From: Pieris napi
Taxonomy: Eukaryota; Arthropoda; Insecta; Lepidoptera; Pieridae
Length of the DNA: 64,000 bases
Assembly: GCF_905475465.1 (NCBI RefSeq)
Contig: NC_062259.1
Coordinates: forward strand, 1,312,501-1,376,500
Reading direction: 5' to 3'
The notes beneath the pieces are model-generated. The model searched no databases. It had not been told where the DNA came from and worked only from the letters and a program-made list of their open reading frames with translations. Each line of letters begins with the position of its first letter. Within the stretch, counting starts at the first letter, position 1. Positions 59,200-64,000 of the stretch are shown piece by piece. Position numbers and translations under genes: made by a program.

Positions 59200-59590
59200 A
59201 CGCTGGCCATATATAGTACTACACTCAAAACGCTGAGCAGTGAGAGAAGGTAGTCCAAAAGTGCCTCCTAGACTTCGCCCGAGAAAATTTGGGCTCATTC
59301 CCAATCAGCAGTTCGGCTAAAAGCCGGCCAGCGTTCATCCAGTCCATACTCCATAGGATCACGGCACATCCTTTCCACGATGAACAGCTCCCTAAAACCG
59401 TGAGACGAGTTCTTCACTCTTCTTCGACATCGAAGGCGTTCGGCAAGGACTTTTTTTTATGTTACAGGAGGTAAACGGGTAGAAGGATCACCAGATGTTA
59501 AGTGATTCCTGCCGAGCTACACTCGCAAAAACAGCCCGGGCCGAGCTGTAAAGGCCCTTCAGGCCAACAGCGAGATTCCAATAAAAAAAA
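59200..59590. mobile_element. LINE 3'-end fragments (R1-like)
   Basis: gtgcctcctagacttcgcccg, cgttcatccagtccatactc, then gagctgtaaaggcccttcag, shared with 54410..54665. 58862..59199 before it holds nothing recognisable. Confidence 0.45.
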
Positions 59591-59652
59591 TTGACCCAGC
59601 CTTTATCCAATAGAGGTTGTACCTGGAACAATTGCATGCCTGATGACTATGG

Positions 59653-60085
59653 CGAATTTTTGAAGTTATACTTCTTTAGGCGCGTTATGAAAAATTGATG
59701 AGAGTGAAATTTTACGATGGGCGCGCACCGTGACACAAAATTATCAGTATGAAGTTAGTGGCGCATGTTGGCACGCACACCGCCTCTGTTCACCGTGTAT
59801 TTATATTTATAATATTTATGCACATGCTTTGAGTTTCTACATTTAAAACACGTATTTTTATTTTGTTTTCATTATACAAGTGCGAATTTTATATGTGCGT
59901 CTGAATTATAATCAGAAGTGATTTAAATTGAATATTTAAATCAATACTAATTAATATTAGGAAATATTTGTGAAAAAACTTCCTAAGTGCTTCAATACAA
60001 TTGAGGTTAACTATCCGTATGTATTATTAATAATGCCAAAGAAGTATAACTTCTTACGCGCGTACATAAGTACACGCACTTTTTT
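59653..60085. mobile_element. Element of family T (GAAGTTATACTTC ends), longest copy
   Basis: Left tgaagttatacttctttagg and cgcgttatgaaaaattgatg; right gccaaagaagtataacttct and tacgcgcgtacataag. Orientation is opposite to 45148..45397. GC-rich patch gatgggcgcgcaccgtgac. Non-coding. Confidence 0.65.
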
Positions 60086-60089
60086 TTAT

Positions 60090-60500
60090 TTATTCTTCTG
60101 AAAGGAAGTTACGAAAGAATAAAAAATGAATTATTTTTAAACAGTTCTTGGACTGGACAGTGAGTCTCCATCTAGTTCGGTATTTCACCTCGCTCCAAGT
60201 CTTACCGGCTCTCTTTGCCTCATCTGCAACTGTACAGGTTTGCTTGGGGCGTCCACGCTTCCGCCTTCCTTGCAGGTTTCCAATCAAGCGCCCGCTTGGG
60301 GATATAATTGGAATCTCTTCGGAGTGTATGGCCTATCATTTTCCACTTGCGTCGCTTGATCTGCTGGCTAATCGGGGCTTCTCGGCTGCGCCGCCAAAAT
60401 TGCTCGTCAGAGATCTTCGGGCCAGGAGATCCCCAGAATACGGAGACGACAGCGGTTGATGAAGACTTGAAGTCGGTGCAAGATGTCAGATGTGACGTAC
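60090..60500 (-). pseudogene. RTE-type LINE C-terminal remnant, frameshifted
   Basis: Minus strand: SDEQFWRRSREAPISQQIKR, RKWKMIGHTLRRDSNYIPKR, ALDWKP, then in another frame GRRKRGRPKQT and VADEAKRAGKTWSEVKYR. R-K-W-x-x-I-G-H-T-L-R-R and A-L-D-W-x-P are signatures of RTE/BovB-like LINE ends. One frameshift near 60240. Confidence 0.85.
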
Positions 60501-60675
60501 AAAAAAAAAACTTTGAACTTTCTTTGATTAGAATGACCACCATTGTTAACTGTTGTAATGATTACATTAACAATAATATTAAACTATTCAATGTTATGCA
60601 AATAAATGTAACAATGATTTAGTCTTTGAAGTTTGAGTCATTGATGTGTCACAGATCATAGGGGACGGTTGTGCG

Positions 60676-63600
60676 ATGTTTGTTTTGTTTTTAATTTTCG
60701 CAACGTGTGCGGCCAGTTACAATGAACAATATCGAGGTATATTTTTTATCTATATTTTTTTTAAACTTCTAATTATTTAATTTTTAACAGACTATTAAAC
60801 ATTATAAAAAAATAGTGCTAAAATTCCAATACAGTCAAAATCTGTTATAACGACATCGAAGGGACTACTCATATTTGGTCGTAAAAACCGATAGGCCGAA
60901 CAGCCGATGACGTTGTTATTACCTAATACAAAAGAATACAGCCTTGCGATTCTGTAACTCACTTTTCGAACTCTCACAGCGGTTTTCGCATCGGCGGTCG
61001 CGCCCATATCAGCCGTGAAGCAGTCATTTTACGATTTGGCATTCTGAAAAACAATAAACTACAAGCTCCCTCCTTATCAGAGAATGAAAGAAAGAGAAAA
61101 GTGAGTTACAGAATCGCAAGGCAGCCTTTGATGTTGGTCAATATAACCGGTAATGTTGTTCGAAACGATGTCGTCGTAAAACGGTTTTGACTGTACTTAC
61201 ATATAAGTTTGTACACAGCTTTTGCGGAATCAAAAGTTATGTTCAGATAAGGCGTGCGCCACTGTTTAATCTGCGTCCATGCCGTTTCTCTCAATTCAGG
61301 CCATTTTCTATTACTTCCTTGTACGAGCCAAGGCTGTACATTTTGCTCACTCAGGCTGTCTTAGTTTTATAAGCGTAGCAAGCTGCTAACTAAATATTAT
61401 GAGGGTGAGGTTTAAGAACCTAACAACTCTACGGACCCTACATACGTACCCTAACTTAAATGAATATATAAATAAGTACGCGATACACCAAGAGATCTAA
61501 GGTAACAGATAGTATACGGTGGTGGGATTATCTCAACGAAATTAAGGGCTTGGAGTCTTCTCCACATTGAAAGGAAGCCAGAAATGAATAAGACAGAGCA
61601 ATATTCAAATCTGATTTACTGTTATAAAATAATATCATAAATATATACATAATATTTTTCTTATGGACAGTTGCTTTGTCAGCAGTCGGTCAATGTTCGA
61701 ATGAAATCTGAGTATAGCGTTTAGTGTATAAATCAAGGAAAATATTCTGCTTGTAAAATGACACGAAACAATTTAATTTAATATAACATGTATTACTTGT
61801 GAGATTGTTTCCCAATGGCCAAGTCAATATTAAAACAAATTATTAAAATATTGTTAGTAAAAGGGATACTCTTCTTTAATAAAACCCCAGAAGCTCTTTT
61901 ATCTCTGCCTTTTAATAAATTTAAGAAATGTATTAAAGAAAAGCTGTGTAAAAAGGCTTACTATAAAGTTAACGATTATCTAGTTGGTAAAAGGGCCTGG
62001 GACTTGTGCTAGACAGGCTACTTCTAATTAATTTGCGATATTTGTTTTAAAATAAGTGTTGTTTAATGATTTGCTATTTTAAAAGAGTACCGAGAGTTTT
62101 TTACGCCGGCTTTTTTTTCTCGGCCTACACCCTCTGTCTTCTTTGCCGATGAGTAGGGATGCCTACAAATTCAAATTTAATGACGTGGAATAAGTGATAC
62201 CTGTATCTTATGTTCCATAATAAACATATTTTTTTAACTACATATATATATATATGTTACTGTATATGTTAGGTTAGCTAATTACGTAATAGCTTAAGAC
62301 AGAAAGTCCATTGGTCAGCCGGGAATCGAACCTACGACCTGAAGAATGAGAGTCATCGTGATGCCGCTAGGCCAACCCTTTTATTTTTATAGACCGGTGT
62401 TAGCCTTCAGCGTGCGACTCTCATCCCTGATGTCTTAGGTTCGAGCCCCGGCTGTGCACCAATGGAATTCTTTCTATGTACGCATTTAACATTCGCTCAA
62501 CCTACTTGCATATATGACAAATGATCATGAAACAGATACAGAAGTCTGCAGACTAAAAAAGGTTGCAGCGCCACTGATTTATTTATTTTTATATATTAAC
62601 TATTATTTCCAGTCCCTCATGCCGCGTCAGACCGTTGGGAAAGCTACATCTTTGAAGACAAAGAGTACTTGATACAGAACCTTCCAGTAAAATGGGAAAA
62701 TGCTAAAATATTATGTCGGTAAGAATCCGTGCTGCAATTTGGATGCCAATCATTGGTATAAACCGGCTACGCACTTGAGAGTATCTAGGCGGGTTACCAC
62801 TTAACGTTTGATGAGTCTCCTGCCCGTTTGCCCCCTGTTATATAACAAATAAAGGCCGGCAACGCAATTGCGAGGCCTTTGGCCGTGTCTATGGGCCTAT
62901 ATGTTTTGGTATAACAAATATTAGGGTCCTTCTCTTTCTCGTTTGCGATACCTGCCTCGATATCTCCTCTCAAAGTCGTGACTACACAAATATTTTGCAG
63001 AGGACATCACAATGGAACATTGGCCTTAATAGATACGAAAGAAAAGGCCGAATTTCTCGCCGAAGCATTGTCGGAATTACAGTTTTGTAAGTATGAGCTT
63101 TTATCATCTTCTTTTATATGCCTTCTGTCTTGACGATTTTTTAGTCTAAGTTTCCCCGTTAATTTCACGGTACTAGACTATCAAAAGTTAGTAATTCTTT
63201 TTTGGGAAAAGAGATACTCTTCTTTAATAAAATCCCAGAGGCTATTTTATCTCTGCCTTTTAATAAATTTAAGAAATGTTTTAAAAAAAAGCTGTTTAAA
63301 AAGGCTTACTATAAAGTTGTTGATAAAAGGGCCTGGGACTAGTGCTAGGCTATTAATTTGCGATATTTGTTTCAAAATAAGTGTTGTTTGATGATTTGCT
63401 GAAAGAGTAGCGTAAGTTTTTTACGCCGGCTTTTTCAAATTGTATGACGTGGAAGAACTGATACCTTATATAATAAACATATTTTATTTATTTTTTTAAG
63501 AAGGTCAAAGTCTTTGTCATACCGCAATGTAAAACTAAATTCTCGCCCCGCCATTTTTCCAATATAATAGCGAACTGTGGGACGAAGTTCCCGTGGGACT

Positions 63601-64000
63601 TCCCTGGGAGATACGACTTCCAACTGTTTAAACAAAGAGCATACTCCTTACCGTGTGGTGGTGTGGTTTCCTTGGGCGGTGGCTCCGTTTAGGGCGTCTC
63701 GTAGGCTCCTGTGCCTTCTATAGTAAAAAATCTTCCTGCGCTTCCAGTACTGTGCCATCTCCCACCAATTGCAGGCTTTCAGCTGCAGCAGGTCCTCATC
63801 CTCTCGATCCGGTACTGCTCTCCAATGGGCTAACTAAGCAGAGAAATATCCATTGTGTCTAACCTCTACTTATCCCATTTAGCAATAGAATCAGTATGGG
63901 TGGGTGCGAGGCGAGCGTCTTCAGATGACCCAGAGGGCTATCGGTGGAGTCATGGCGGTGAACTCAGAAGAACAGCATCTGATGTATTGCCTAACGAATT
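60676..64000 (+). CDS. Secreted C-type lectin, 5' part
   Basis: Four exons lie in the window: 60676..60736, 62613..62718, 63001..63086 and 63883 to beyond the edge (phases 1, 0, 1 consistent with splice sites g|gtat, ccag|tc, cg|gtaag, gcag|ag, t|gtaag, ttag|ca). Signal peptide MFVLFLIFATCAASY. Then a C-type lectin-like domain: W-E-N-A-K-I-L-C, GTLALIDTKEKAEFLAEAL, VWVGARR, YRWSHGGEL. The WVGARR and W-S-x-G blocks precede the carbohydrate/calcium site, which falls outside the window, so sugar preference cannot be read. Secreted pattern-recognition or adhesion lectins of this type are common in insects. Introns 1 and 3 carry LINE, SINE and MITE insertions; coding exons are undamaged. Confidence 0.85.
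60943..61123. repeat. Palindromic MITE, family P, in lectin intron 1
   Basis: gccttgcgattctgtaactc to gagttacagaatcgcaaggc, both ends intact, with tgaaagaaagag inserted before the right end. It sits within text resembling its mirror (ctgttataacgac before, cgtaaaacggttttgactg after). Confidence 0.82.
61545..62230 (+). mobile_element. Repeat of 2585 type, then LINE tail of 55279 type, in lectin intron 1
   Basis: 61545..61730 matches 2585..2830. 61855..62230 repeats the LINE end: ATG-less frame FFNKTPEALLSLPFNKFKK, CKKAYYKVNDYL, KRAWD, then the gccggcttttttttctcgg tail, followed by a TA microsatellite at about 62243. Confidence 0.82.
62290..62592. mobile_element. Two SINE 1 fragments, head to head, in lectin intron 1
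   Basis: 62300..62378 is minus (gtccattggtcagccgggaa, gatgccgctaggccaac). 62393..62592 is plus (ttcagcgtgcgactctcatc, ggttcgagccccggctgtgc, gttgcagcgccactgattta). The plus tail ends about 20 bases before lectin exon 2. Confidence 0.8.
62770..62890 (+). mobile_element. LINE 3'-end scrap in lectin intron 2
   Basis: cgggttaccacttaacgttt, gagtctcctgcccgtttgcc, then aaaggccggcaacgc in the reverse order to the parent, so it is rearranged. Confidence 0.55.
63165..63485 (+). mobile_element. LINE tail of 55279 type in lectin intron 3
   Basis: cggtactagactatcaaaag, atactcttctttaataaaat, aaagggcctgggactagtgc, then a shortened 3' UTR ending tataataaacatattttatt. Small deletions break the frame. 63486..63882 holds nothing clear besides the end of the intron. 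Confidence 0.8.

Noticed and set aside
60308..60622. Plus-strand ORFs opposite the RTE LINE end
   Set aside because: Antisense shadows; the minus strand carries recognisable LINE motifs.

Overview
The window looks like nuclear DNA of an insect, most probably a moth or butterfly (Lepidoptera). It is AT-rich, genes are split into short exons with GT/AG introns, and one gene encodes a neuropeptide F of the lepidopteran NPF2 type. The repeats (two tRNA-derived SINE families, LINE tails, Helitron-like ends, foldback MITEs) are of kinds common in lepidopteran genomes. I cannot name the species. Spliced models were built by hand from splice signals, reading phase and comparison of paralogues inside the window.

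Layout. 1-6.1 kb: the 3' end of one chymotrypsin-like serine protease gene (+) meets a complete paralogue (-) tail to tail; the first copy has Gly in place of the catalytic Ser. 6.1-15.4 kb: repeats, including a 2.8 kb foldback element with a second element nested in one arm. 15.4-19.8 kb: a third protease copy (-), a tandem duplicate of the second including its promoter. 21-34 kb: two intact seven-exon BEN-domain genes placed head to head as the arms of a large imperfect palindrome, plus a fragment of a possible third copy. 35.7-36.6 kb: a two-coding-exon NPF2 neuropeptide precursor (-). 36.6-56 kb: gene-poor and dense in nested transposons, with a roughly 190-bp tandem array at 49.7-50.6 kb. 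56.3-58.9 kb: an apparently complete PIF/Harbinger DNA transposon with both of its genes open. 60.7 kb to the end: the 5' exons of a secreted C-type lectin gene that runs off the window.

The host genes do not form one pathway. Two local duplications dominate: secreted digestive-type proteases, and nuclear BEN-domain factors that share near-identical promoter-proximal DNA. Most of the rest is transposon sequence in nested layers, and several insertions can be ordered in time from interrupted copies, target-site duplications and an empty site in an opposite arm.
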